DNA of 64,000 nt from Panacibacter ginsenosidivorans (GTDB taxonomy: Bacteria > Bacteroidota > Bacteroidia > Chitinophagales > Chitinophagaceae). A program made the translations under genes and the position numbers. The notes beneath the pieces were generated by a model. The model searched no databases. It had not been told where the DNA came from and saw nothing but the letters and a program-made list of their open reading frames with translations. The stretch is taken from NCBI RefSeq assembly GCF_007971225.1, contig NZ_CP042435.1, positions 5,397,501 to 5,461,500 on the forward strand. The letters run 5' to 3'. Below are positions 52,547 through 61,246 of the stretch, piece by piece (position 1 is the first letter of the stretch; every line of letters starts with the position of its first letter).

Positions 52547-53326
52547 ATGTTAAAAGTAGTATCCTTCCAGATAGCAGATAGTATAGATATAAAACAATTT
52601 AAAACTGCATTTACGGCAGAAATTTATCATGAAGATTCTGATGAATTGTTTTATCGTATGGCCACACAAAAATTTATTTACGTTTTTAAGTATGGTATTG
52701 TATGTTTTCTTGGTTACAACGAAGTAGAGTCTACAGCTTTTATACAGGTTATAACACCATATTGCAGAAACATGCAGGAAGAAAGATTGAATGATGAATT
52801 TGATATAGAAACCAATGCAAACAGGTATAAACTCGGTTACAATAAAATTGAACTGGAAAGCGCAGATGTAGAATCTTTCCGGCTCATCATGCTTAATGTA
52901 TCGCAGTCTGTTGCACTGGACCATTACAGCCAGCAAACAAATATCCTACTCGAAGAAACAAATTATCATACACAGATACTGGAGAAGAAAGGCAAGCTCG
53001 ACCTGAGTGGTATTAACTTAAAAAAATATATTGGCCGCACACTCAACCTCAAAAACAGGATAGCTGAGAACCTTTATATTTTTGATTCACCCGAAGAAAC
53101 ATGGGAAGATGAAAACCTTAACAGGCTTGATATCGGCCTCAAAAAAACATTCGATCTGCAATCGCGTTTCCGTACCATACAAGAGGGGCTTGGTATTGTA
53201 AAAGAGAACCTCGAACTGTTTAAAGACCTGCTTCAATACCGCAATAGCATTGTGCTGGAATGGATCATTATCATCCTGATCTTTGTGGAAGTTATCAATC
53301 TTTTTATTGAAAAAATATTCAGATAA
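52547..53326 (+). CDS. RMD1/YagE (DUF155) family protein
   Basis: 259 aa. The N-terminal half has a DUF155 pattern (FIYVFKYGIVCFLGYNEVESTAFI), the middle part is helical (SVALDHYSQQTNILLEETNYHTQILEK), and a single C-terminal membrane helix is the final block (RNSIVLEWIIIILIFVEVINLFI). Eukaryotic relatives (yeast Rmd1/Rmd8, mitochondrial RMND1) are membrane-associated; bacterial function is unknown. Tail-anchored topology with the domain in the cytoplasm is inferred from the lack of a signal peptide. Confidence 0.85.
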   Translation: MLKVVSFQIADSIDIKQFKTAFTAEIYHEDSDELFYRMATQKFIYVFKYGIVCFLGYNEVESTAFIQVITPYCRNMQEERLNDEFDIETNANRYKLGYNKIELESADVESFRLIMLNVSQSVALDHYSQQTNILLEETNYHTQILEKKGKLDLSGINLKKYIGRTLNLKNRIAENLYIFDSPEETWEDENLNRLDIGLKKTFDLQSRFRTIQEGLGIVKENLELFKDLLQYRNSIVLEWIIIILIFVEVINLFIEKIFR

Positions 53327-53341
53327 AAGAATGTTTTTTGG

Positions 53342-53510
53342 GCTCGTCTTTTTTTTGCTATTTAGCTTTACTTGCGTCGCACACTGCGGCGCTTTTATCG
53401 TTAATCAACAGGTAAATACATTGTTCGTATATGATGCACAGCAGTACAAAGTACAAGTGTGCGACGCAAGGAACGATCAGTAAAAGATATACAGCCGGGC
53501 TCAAAAAAAA
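53342..53510. repeat. Palindromic intergenic element, two arms A/A, complete (R25)
   Basis: Left arm CTTGCGTCGCACACT (53371-53385), centre about 65 nt, right arm GTACAAGTGTGCGACGCAAG (53451-53470), then GAACG and a perfect outer GCCGGGCTCAAAAAAAA from 53494, which runs into the stop codon of the convergent FKBP gene. Confidence 0.9.
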
Positions 53511-53990
53511 TTATGGTGCAGGTTTTATATCGGTAAGTTTTACATCAAAATATAAAATGGTATTGGGTGGTACAGCACCGGGAATACCTGTACATGCATA
53601 ACACAATGAAGAGGGGATAACCATTTTTATCTCTCCGCCTTTCGCTATTTTTTGCAGACCTAATTTCCAGCCGTCAATAAAACCATTTAATATACTTGCA
53701 TAAGGAGTTGTCTGTTGCTCATCAAGCACTGTTCCATTAAGATAAGTTCCGGTATATAGCACATACACAGTATCATTAAGATCCGGTGGTGCGCCTGTTC
53801 CGGGTTCAATTATCTGGTAAAAGATCCCATTATCATCTGTCTGGTAGGTTATAGAATTGCTTACACAAAATGCGGCCATAGTAGATGCTTCCGAAGAGGG
53901 GGCAACATTGGTACACATGCTGTTGGTATTAGATTTTCCACAACTATAAAATAAAATCATAAGCAGAACGATCACAGGCAATTTCTTCAT
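53511..53990 (-). CDS. FKBP-type peptidyl-prolyl isomerase lipoprotein
   Basis: 159 aa. Lipoprotein signal MKKLPVIVLLMILFYSC (Cys17), linker, then an FKBP domain (about 55-157): GTGAPPDLNDTVYVLYTGTYLNGTVLD, FIDGWKLGLQKIAKGGEIKMVIPSSLCYA and ILYFDVKLTDI. It assists folding of exported proteins in the periplasm or at the outer membrane. It has extra cysteines (LCYACTG) compared with typical FKBPs. The stop codon touches the outer motif of repeat R25. Confidence 0.93.
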   Translation of the reverse strand: MKKLPVIVLLMILFYSCGKSNTNSMCTNVAPSSEASTMAAFCVSNSITYQTDDNGIFYQIIEPGTGAPPDLNDTVYVLYTGTYLNGTVLDEQQTTPYASILNGFIDGWKLGLQKIAKGGEIKMVIPSSLCYACTGIPGAVPPNTILYFDVKLTDIKPAP

Positions 53991-54017
53991 GTTGTTTGTT
54001 TTTGTAAAAGACAGTCT

Positions 54018-54365
54018 TTAAGGTTGTTTGGCTGCATCTGCAGATTCTGCTTTTTGCTGTTGCTGCTTTTTATAAAGTAATTCGCGGTAATGCTGTTCAT
54101 TCATATCCCACTTGTATTTTTTGTAAAAGATTGCGGTAAATATAGCTATGGCTGCAACTGCAATTATTAATACATAAGGATTCATTTGGCTGTTTGCTAC
54201 CATATTGGCCCGTGTATACCAGCCAAGATCAAGGGAAAGCAAAATACCGCCTGATATCAAAAGGCCAAGTGGCAGGCCAATAAAAAGCTGGCGTAACAAT
54301 TTTTTTTCTCTGTCGCGGTTCTTTTCCCAGTATTGAATAAAGGCTTCATCCTGCGTGGATAACAT
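54018..54365 (-). CDS. Two-helix membrane protein of unknown function
   Basis: 115 aa with a charged N-terminus (EAFIQYWEKNRDREKKLLRQ), membrane helix 1 (FIGLPLGLLISGGILLSLDL, about 28-47), helix 2 (YVLIIAVAAIAIFTAIFY, about 64-81) and a Gln/Lys-rich tail (YKKQQQQKAESADAAKQ). I do not recognise a named family with certainty. It lies 27 bp upstream of the FKBP gene on the same strand, so the two are likely co-transcribed. A TAATTTTG (minus strand, 54377-54370) just before the ATG could be its -7 element. Confidence 0.75.
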   Translation of the reverse strand: MLSTQDEAFIQYWEKNRDREKKLLRQLFIGLPLGLLISGGILLSLDLGWYTRANMVANSQMNPYVLIIAVAAIAIFTAIFYKKYKWDMNEQHYRELLYKKQQQQKAESADAAKQP

Positions 54366-54456
54366 GCCACAAAATTAAGTTTACACAGGTATAAAAATTC
54401 ATTTCTTTGAAATTTATGATTTGTGATTTTAAAAGCTGTATTTTCAGGTCAAAAAA

Positions 54457-55359
54457 GTGAACCATTACGACGCGCTTATAAGGGATTATCTCTACGAATA
54501 CAAGTCTGTATCTTTTGAAAAGATAGGCGAACTTGTTCTTGACAGTACTGTATCTCCCGACCAACCGATTTCAAAAACTTCTATACACTTTACAGTTAGT
54601 AAAAGAGCCGTTACCACACCAGAGCTTGCAACTTTTATAGCTGGTAAAACCGGTAAAAGCAAAGTATTGATCAATTCAGACCTTGAATCATTCGTGGAGT
54701 TGATGCGGCAGTTTATAAATATTGGGAAGCCCTACGAAATGGAGGGTGTTGGTATTTTTAAATTGGGTAAATCAGGCGAATATGAGTTTGCTGCTTTTGA
54801 TGAGACATATACGTACAAAAGAGAAGAAACAAAAAGCAGTAAAAAACAAAAGTCAGGAATTGATTCGCCGCTTGCCGTAAAGAATTCTTCCAATAAAAAC
54901 TTATTAATGTTTTTTGCACTTATAATTATATTGGGTGTACTGGGTGTAATAGGTTGGGGAACTTATAAATTATTTGTGAACAAAAATAACACATCCGCAC
55001 AAACACAAACTATTGCAGACACTGCAACGCAGACTGCTCCTCCACTAAAGCCTTTACAAGACAGCACTGCAATAAAAACAGACAGCCTGCAAACAAAAGA
55101 CAGCATTGCAGTTGCAGTAAATGACTCTGCATCTTATAAATTTATTTACGAAACAACAACATCTTCTGCAAGAGCATATGATCGTGTGAATACCTTAAGA
55201 TCATTTGGACATCCTTCCGCAGTTGATAGCATAAAAAGGGACTCTGTAACAGTATATACGCTTTATTTCAAATACAGGCTCAGTGCTGCAGATACTGCAA
55301 TAATGAAGGATTCTCTCCAGAAATTATTAAGCAGAAAAATAAGAATAAGGCCTCTTTAA
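54457..55359 (+). CDS. CCDC81-like HU-domain protein with C-terminal SPOR-like region
   Basis: 300 aa from a GTG at 54457; an in-frame stop lies nine codons upstream and no ATG precedes the conserved start NHYDALIRDYLYEYKSVSFE. The N-terminal ~125 residues are two HU/IHF-like folds of the CCDC81-like prokaryotic type (IGELVLDSTVSPDQP, GVGIFKLGKSGEYEF). One membrane helix (LLMFFALIIILGVLGVIGWG, about 149-168) is followed by a Thr/Gln-rich linker and a SPOR-like C-terminus (about 228-300, EDRVNTLRS-type pattern YDRVNTLRSFG). SPOR domains bind denuded peptidoglycan at division sites, so this is a Bacteroidota envelope/division protein; the role is inferred. Confidence 0.82.
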   Translation: MNHYDALIRDYLYEYKSVSFEKIGELVLDSTVSPDQPISKTSIHFTVSKRAVTTPELATFIAGKTGKSKVLINSDLESFVELMRQFINIGKPYEMEGVGIFKLGKSGEYEFAAFDETYTYKREETKSSKKQKSGIDSPLAVKNSSNKNLLMFFALIIILGVLGVIGWGTYKLFVNKNNTSAQTQTIADTATQTAPPLKPLQDSTAIKTDSLQTKDSIAVAVNDSASYKFIYETTTSSARAYDRVNTLRSFGHPSAVDSIKRDSVTVYTLYFKYRLSAADTAIMKDSLQKLLSRKIRIRPL

Positions 55360-55384
55360 TAAATGCCGGTCATAAAAATAATGC

Positions 55385-56077
55385 ATGAAAAATTCGGAAC
55401 TTATATTAGCCATATTATTCTGGACTTTCCTTGTTGCAGATTGCATACTGATGACTGAAGGGCTGCATGAATACAGGATTTATACAAAAACCTTACTCGT
55501 TCCTATATTGCTTATTGGTATATATACTACGTCACAGGAAACAAAGCACCGTAAATCAAAAGTCATTACTACACTTGCATTTTTCTTTTGTTTTCTCGGA
55601 GATTTCTTCCTGCTGAGCGACGATGATAAGAGTTATTTTATATTAGGGTTAAGTTCATTTCTCCTGGCGCATTTGTTTTTTATTGTTTTCTTTTTGCGAC
55701 TGAAAAAAATTTCAAATAAATACAGGCTTTTCCTTTCTGGTATCAGCGCACTGGTATTTAGTTATGTTGGGGTGCTTTTATTTCTTATCTGGAAGGATGT
55801 AACCCTTCAGAATCTTCAGATACCGGTAGTAGTATATGCGTTTATTCTTGGCCTTATGCTTATCGCGGCTGTTCATACTATAAATAATAAAAGCATTCAA
55901 AAACTTTCCAGGTATTTTTTTATTCCTGGCGCGGTTCTTTTTATTTTATCAGACTCTCTTCTTGCGTTATATAAGTTTGCTATAACATTTAGGTATGGGA
56001 ATATTCTGGTCATGGTTACTTATGCCGGAGCCCTTTTCCTGCTATACCTTGGGGTGATGCGTTTTTTGAAAAAATAG
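55385..56077 (+). CDS. YhhN/TMEM86 family membrane protein (lysoplasmalogenase-like)
   Basis: 230-aa integral membrane protein with about seven or eight helices. Family blocks are YTKTLLVPILLIGIY (about 32-46), FCFLGDFFLLSDDDKSYFILGLSSFLLAHLFFI (about 73-105; the GDxxL acidic motif and LAH are conserved) and FFIPGAVLFILSDSLLALYKF. Human TMEM86 proteins are lysoplasmalogenases; bacterial YhhN activity is only partly characterised. It follows the HU/SPOR gene by 25 bp, so it is probably co-transcribed. Confidence 0.9.
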   Translation: MKNSELILAILFWTFLVADCILMTEGLHEYRIYTKTLLVPILLIGIYTTSQETKHRKSKVITTLAFFFCFLGDFFLLSDDDKSYFILGLSSFLLAHLFFIVFFLRLKKISNKYRLFLSGISALVFSYVGVLLFLIWKDVTLQNLQIPVVVYAFILGLMLIAAVHTINNKSIQKLSRYFFIPGAVLFILSDSLLALYKFAITFRYGNILVMVTYAGALFLLYLGVMRFLKK

Positions 56078-56124
56078 TTTTATTAACCCTCTCAGGAACG
56101 TTGATGCAGGTGCTATTTTTTGAT

Positions 56125-56182
56125 TTTTATGTACCCGGCTGTGCCAATACTATTTAGCCCGGTTGCGTCGCACACTTTTACA
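56125..56182 (+). repeat. Palindromic intergenic element, single arm, A type (R26)
   Basis: T-rich run, outer-like GTACCCGGC (56131-56139), then GTTGCGTCGCACACTTTTAC (56162-56181) and tail ACTTTATTCTACATAAA. Confidence 0.82.
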
Positions 56183-56523
56183 CTATAACTTTATTCTACA
56201 TAAACTCTTTTTATGCGTGTGCTACTATTAAAAGCAATCAGTTAAACATCAAAAAGCTAATGAAAATAAATTAAGCTTAAGATGCCAAAAGAGTAGTCAC
56301 GTATAGTAAAAAAATATAACTTTACGCGGTAAAAGTTTGTACCCTTGGTCATAAACTACAAGTGAAAGTCAATAACAAAAGGTTAGCATTAAATTGACAA
56401 TGTGTTGAAGTACCCTAATGCCACTCCTTCGTTATAACATTTCCCGCTTATAATAGTTTTTCAATTCCAAAATTCTGTGTTGAGCCATAACTGTATCCTT
56501 TTAAAAAATAAAATGGCCCGACC
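56183..56523. other. Non-coding region upstream of the 1329-aa T9SS gene
   Basis: No gene, terminator or clear inverted repeat seen in 341 bp. It is AT-rich and presumably contains the promoter of the next gene, but no good TAnnTTTG/TTG pair was found. Confidence 0.5.
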
Positions 56524-59500
56524 ATGATAAAAATTGTACCTAAACTAAGAATTCAAAAAATTGTTTTCTCCCTGTTTTTTGTAGGAATGCTTTTTAATAA
56601 TGTGCAGATTAGCGCACAAGTAAGTATAACAAGCACTGCTCCTGTTACAGAATCTTTTACAGGCTACTTGGGAACTTCACCGGGTCCAAATTCCAATTGG
56701 GATTTATTAGGAAGTACGGTTTTTAATGGTACAAACCAAACAACAGGTTCAACGGGTGGATGGTATGGATCTGATAACCTGTCTTTTTTAGGAATTAATG
56801 GAGTAACTAATGTAAATGCAACTTGGAAATTACAGAATAATACCAATTACAGTATTACGACATTTACACTTGCATTTATTGCAAAAATGTTTAAATCAGG
56901 ATCTGCGTCCCCAAATGTGCAAGTGTATTATGAAATAAGCTCATCCGCAACTTTTCCTGTTGCTGGTACAACTGGATTTACTCAATTTGGCTCGTTGACT
57001 TTTAGTGATGCTACTGCAAATATTTCATCACCAACAGGGGCAAGCCTTTCCCAAACTATATCATCAATTAATATACCGAATGGCTATTATATATACATTA
57101 GGTTTATACATGCAGGAGGTAAAAACAGTGATAATTTAGGTTGGGATGATGTAACTTTTACACCAGTTATTCCACAAGTAAATATTGCAGCTGCGGGTCC
57201 TGCGGCGGGAAATATTTATCCGGCAACAACAAATAATATACTCCAGAGTTTTAGTGTTCAGCCTTTGTTTTCTGCTGTAACATTATCTAGTCTTACCGTA
57301 AATACAGGAGGCACTTATACTACCGGTGATCTGGCAACAACACCTTTCAAACTATATATCAACAGTTCAAACTCTTTAAGTGGCGCAACACAAATAGGAA
57401 CGGCACAGGCAGCTGTTGCCAGCGGTGGTGTAGTTAGTTTTACAAGTTTAAATACATCAATAGCAACAGGTTCAGCTAAATATATTATTGTAACTGCAGA
57501 TCTTTCAGGTTCAGCAACCATAGGCAGTACGATCAATATAACCAGCACAGCTTTTTCAAACATTTATTTTTCAACTGTGCCTGTCAAAGTAGGTACCGAT
57601 CCTGTTAGTGCGTCAAATGATCAAACAATTATTGCAGGCGTTTCTCTTTCAAATACAGGTACACCTGCAGCTTCCAATATAGGGCAAAGCACTACTGATA
57701 ATGCCCTTTTCGGTTTTGAAGTAACACCTGCAGGCAGCACTTCTCTAACGGGCTTTACGAGCGTTACAATTGATGCATCAGGCACTGTTACAGGAGCTGA
57801 TATGTACAATTTTAAAATTGTAAAAGATGTGGATGCCAGTGGTGATTATTCAGGTGGTGATGTTGTTGTTTCAGGCAGTGTCCCATACAGCGCTACAATG
57901 ACCTTCAGCATCTCAGGTGAAACAGGTATTACTGCTGCTACAAGATATCTTTTAGTTGGAGATGTAGTGGCTATACCTACTTTTGGTAGGTTCATTACAC
58001 TTTCTATAAGCAGCAATGCAAACATAAGTTTAAGTAATCAGATTATTTCTGCGGCACCGTACAGCGGCAATGCTCAAACAATTGTAAATACAGTATTCAA
58101 TAGTCTTGCTAGTGATTATTTTAGAAGTGCAAAAGTAAATGGTAACTGGACTACAACTTCTACCTGGGAATCGTCAACCGATAATACAACCTGGCATACA
58201 GCAACACTCTTCCCCACTAATGGTACTACAAAAGGTATAACAATTAAAACTGGCACTACAGTTACAATAGATAGTACTATAACAGCTAGAGTTTTGGTAA
58301 TAGAATCGGGAGCTGTTTTATCGCATACAAATGGAAAGTCTCTTACAATAGCGAATGCTACAGCCACATTCACAATTAATGGCACATATGTACTTAACGG
58401 AACCAGGCCTGCAGTAAATGCAAGTGCATCAGTTGTAATAAATAATGGCGGTATTGTTAGAGTAGATGACAATGCCGCTCCCAGTCAAAGTGATGACTTT
58501 GCAAGACAAACAAATGTTCTTTTTAAAACAGGTGCCATATTTCAATGGAATAAGGGGGCAAGTGCTTTTGAAGCAGGCGGAAGTGCAGCAGGGGCTGTAA
58601 CATATTTCCCAAGCAGCGCCGCAACAGATAAACCAATCTTTAGAATTACTGCAAATCCTGGTGATATCGGTGGAAATAATAACGTAACTTTTAACGGAAA
58701 GGTAGAAGTAACTACGGGTAATGCTACTAATATTCGCTTTGTAAATCTTGGAACAAAATATTTCAGGGATGGGTTGGGAAGCCCAAGCGGATTTTCCGGT
58801 AAAATAACCAACACCACAGGTTGTGGAGCTTTTATAATTACAGGTTCTTCTGCAACAATCGATGGAAACTTTACTTTCAATATTGACGATGCAACTTCTG
58901 TAACCAATGACCTGGAAATAGCCACTGGAGCATCTGTTACAATTTCCGGTGCACCGCTTATTAGAATTGGTACAAACGCGCCAGGCTCTAATATGGTAAT
59001 CAATGGTGCCTTACTTCATAATGGAACAGTTCCTGTAGAAATTTTTTCTGGCAACCTTTATATAAACGGGTATCTTGATCCAGCTTCTACAGGTTCATTC
59101 CAGGCAGGTGCAAGCTCAACTTCAACAACACTTGTTTCAGTTGGCGGTACTGCTAATACAAGTGCTGGTGCTTTGAAATTAACAACCGGCGCCAACTACA
59201 TTAATACATTTACTATAAACCGTGGCACTTCCGGAACAGGTGGCAGCTTAACAATGGCAAGTGCATTAAATACAAAAAGTTTTGTGCTGATAAGAGGTGT
59301 CATGGCATCCGATAATAATTTAGTTACATGGTTAAACACAGGTGCAGGTAGTACGATTACATATCCAGCATCCTATAGTAATAGTTATATCTGTACCTGT
59401 AACTCAAGTGGAGTGGAAATTACACCAACAGGTAGCAATGGGTTCCGTATAAATAATGTTAGTGGAAATACAGACATGATGTTTCCCATTGGTACTGATT

Positions 59501-60513
59501 TTAATTCTGCTAACAGGATGGCATTAAATATGAACAACAGCACAACAGATGATTTTACTGTAGTTGTTGGCAAAGGGGATATTGGCAATACTACAGGGCC
59601 AAGGGTTAATCGTATCTGGTATGTTCGTGAAGGAACCAAGGGTGGCACCGAAGCCACCATGAAATTGTATTTTACTAAAAGGAACTATGGTGCTTATCCA
59701 TTTGGGTCTGCACAAAATGACGAAATAGAAGATGGCTTCCTTTGGTCCGATCCCCGTTTTGTGCAGGAAGACTACAATAATGATTTCATTAATGTAGCAA
59801 CTGCTCCTTCTTCAGATGTACCAGACTATACTGGTACTGCTGATGGATCCGAAATTTTTGGATTGTATACGAGAGGGGTTAGTGCAGACCCTAAAGGAGT
59901 AACAAATGGTATTGATACTTTTTCAAGATTTTCGGTGGTAAATCTTGGTAATATTATTCTGCCTGTTTCCCTTACCAATATAAAAGCATATCAAAAAGAG
60001 AGCGGTATTTCAATTGATTGGTCAGCATTGAATGAGACTAATATTAATCGTTATGAAATTGAACGTTCTGTTGATGCATTCAGTTTTACAAAAATTACGT
60101 CTGTTAATGCACTTAATAATGGCAAGGTTATTAATAATTACAGTGTTATTGATAATAACCCGGTTAAGGGTAACAACTTCTATCGCATAAAAGCAATTGA
60201 TAAAGACGGCAGAGTAATTTATTCTGGTGTACTTTCTGTAAATGTAGCCGGTGGAAATACTTTTGTAATGATTTACCCGAATCCTGTGCGCAATCACCAG
60301 CTAAATGTTAAGCTCAACAATGTTCCTGCCGGAAAATACCAGCTGGCTATTTATAATTACCTGGGACAACAGGTATCTGATAAACTCATCCGGCATGACG
60401 GCGGATCAGCAGCACAAAATATGATTTTACCGGCTAATATTAAAGCTGGTGTGTATGTTGTAAAAGTAATTGGTGAAACGGTTAATTTCAGTAGCAGCTT
60501 TATGGTGGAATAA
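56524..60513 (+). CDS. Large T9SS-secreted surface protein
   Basis: 1329 aa. Signal peptide ends near residue 32 (NVQISAQ). The N-terminal lectin-like beta-sandwich is about 35-215 (TESFTGYLGTSPGPNSNW, GWDDVTFTP). Two related beta domains with similar wording follow (VSFTSLNTSIATGSAKYIIV; ITAATRYLLVGDVVAI). A G8/right-handed-helix-like stretch starts at about 540 (TTSTWESSTDNTTWHTA, ITIKTGTTVTIDSTITA, LSHTNGKSLTI). A typical Bacteroidota Fn3-like module (ILPVSLTNIKAYQKESGISI, NRYEIERSVDAFSF) precedes the T9SS sorting domain (MIYPNPVRNHQLNVKL ... KAGVYVVKVIGE). Very Ser/Thr/Gly-rich, as expected for a surface-displayed protein. Role (adhesin or glycan binding) is not determined. Confidence 0.88.
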   Translation: MIKIVPKLRIQKIVFSLFFVGMLFNNVQISAQVSITSTAPVTESFTGYLGTSPGPNSNWDLLGSTVFNGTNQTTGSTGGWYGSDNLSFLGINGVTNVNATWKLQNNTNYSITTFTLAFIAKMFKSGSASPNVQVYYEISSSATFPVAGTTGFTQFGSLTFSDATANISSPTGASLSQTISSINIPNGYYIYIRFIHAGGKNSDNLGWDDVTFTPVIPQVNIAAAGPAAGNIYPATTNNILQSFSVQPLFSAVTLSSLTVNTGGTYTTGDLATTPFKLYINSSNSLSGATQIGTAQAAVASGGVVSFTSLNTSIATGSAKYIIVTADLSGSATIGSTINITSTAFSNIYFSTVPVKVGTDPVSASNDQTIIAGVSLSNTGTPAASNIGQSTTDNALFGFEVTPAGSTSLTGFTSVTIDASGTVTGADMYNFKIVKDVDASGDYSGGDVVVSGSVPYSATMTFSISGETGITAATRYLLVGDVVAIPTFGRFITLSISSNANISLSNQIISAAPYSGNAQTIVNTVFNSLASDYFRSAKVNGNWTTTSTWESSTDNTTWHTATLFPTNGTTKGITIKTGTTVTIDSTITARVLVIESGAVLSHTNGKSLTIANATATFTINGTYVLNGTRPAVNASASVVINNGGIVRVDDNAAPSQSDDFARQTNVLFKTGAIFQWNKGASAFEAGGSAAGAVTYFPSSAATDKPIFRITANPGDIGGNNNVTFNGKVEVTTGNATNIRFVNLGTKYFRDGLGSPSGFSGKITNTTGCGAFIITGSSATIDGNFTFNIDDATSVTNDLEIATGASVTISGAPLIRIGTNAPGSNMVINGALLHNGTVPVEIFSGNLYINGYLDPASTGSFQAGASSTSTTLVSVGGTANTSAGALKLTTGANYINTFTINRGTSGTGGSLTMASALNTKSFVLIRGVMASDNNLVTWLNTGAGSTITYPASYSNSYICTCNSSGVEITPTGSNGFRINNVSGNTDMMFPIGTDFNSANRMALNMNNSTTDDFTVVVGKGDIGNTTGPRVNRIWYVREGTKGGTEATMKLYFTKRNYGAYPFGSAQNDEIEDGFLWSDPRFVQEDYNNDFINVATAPSSDVPDYTGTADGSEIFGLYTRGVSADPKGVTNGIDTFSRFSVVNLGNIILPVSLTNIKAYQKESGISIDWSALNETNINRYEIERSVDAFSFTKITSVNALNNGKVINNYSVIDNNPVKGNNFYRIKAIDKDGRVIYSGVLSVNVAGGNTFVMIYPNPVRNHQLNVKLNNVPAGKYQLAIYNYLGQQVSDKLIRHDGGSAAQNMILPANIKAGVYVVKVIGETVNFSSSFMVE

Positions 60514-60555
60514 TTTTTCAATTACGCAATTCTAAAAGGATAGAAAATGGTATAG

Positions 60556-60595
60556 TAAAGGGTTTTAGTTTTATAAACTGAAACCCTTTATTATT
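60556..60595 (+). terminator. Intrinsic terminator of the 1329-aa gene
   Basis: 10-bp outer stem TAAAGGGTTT/AAACCCTTTA plus inner AGTTT/AAACT around a 3-nt loop, then TTATTAT. Confidence 0.88.
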
Positions 60596-60700
60596 ATGCC
60601 AGCTACCTACTCTTTTATGTCTTTATATATAGTTGTTAAAGTATAAATCTCAATGCATATATTGTATAAAAATTTTTATATCAACTTCCAAAAATTAAAA

Positions 60701-61165
60701 ATGAAAGCAAAAATCACAGCTATAATAATAAGCGCAACTATAGTCTCTTGCAGTACTGCTACACAAAAAGAAAATATACCTGAAAAAGATATTCCTATTC
60801 AGGGCACCTGGAAATTAATTACAGGAATCACGATAGAAAAAAATGATTCTACTGTTACCGATTATACAGCTGGAAAATCTTTTATAAAAGTGATTAATGA
60901 TTCACACTTTGCTTTTATGGGTCATGATCTTACGAAAGGAAAAGATTCAGCAGCGTTTTATTCATCAGGCGGTGGAAAATATGAATTGAATGATAGCACT
61001 TACACAGAACATCTCGAATACTGCAACGACAGGCAGTGGGAGGGAAATGATTTTCATTTCACTGTTACTATAAACAACGATACACTTGTTCAGCAAGGCA
61101 TTGAAAAGATCGACAGTATTGGTGTGAACAGGATAAATATTGAAAAGTATGTTCGTGTTAAATAA
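60701..61165 (+). CDS. Lipoprotein of unknown function, lipocalin-like
   Basis: 154 aa from the ATG at 60701 (16 codons downstream of another in-frame ATG), which begins with a lipoprotein signal MKAKITAIIISATIVSC (Cys17). The mature domain reads IQGTWKLITGITIEKNDSTV, SFIKVINDSHFAFMGHD and GGGKYELNDSTYTEHLEYC, the pattern of the small lipocalin-like/META-type beta-barrel proteins common in Bacteroidota. Ligand unknown. Probably anchored to the outer membrane. Convergent with the M20 gene. Confidence 0.78.
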   Translation: MKAKITAIIISATIVSCSTATQKENIPEKDIPIQGTWKLITGITIEKNDSTVTDYTAGKSFIKVINDSHFAFMGHDLTKGKDSAAFYSSGGGKYELNDSTYTEHLEYCNDRQWEGNDFHFTVTINNDTLVQQGIEKIDSIGVNRINIEKYVRVK

Positions 61166-61183
61166 CTGAGTAATGAACTAAGC

Positions 61184-61216
61184 GTACAAGTGAGTGACAC
61201 AACAAAAGCTTAATAA
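61184..61216 (-). repeat. Palindromic intergenic element, single arm, B type (R27)
   Basis: Perfect GTACAAGTGAGTGACACAAC (61184-61203) then AAAAGCTTAATAATATT, in the convergent gap after the lipoprotein gene. Confidence 0.88.
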
Positions 61217-61246
61217 TATTCTACAGTTTAGTATATAAAAATTTCC

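Noticed and set aside
57315-59003. Several long minus-strand ORFs within the 1329-aa gene
   Set aside because: They arise from the Thr/Ser/Gly-rich codon bias of the plus-strand surface protein; no motifs.
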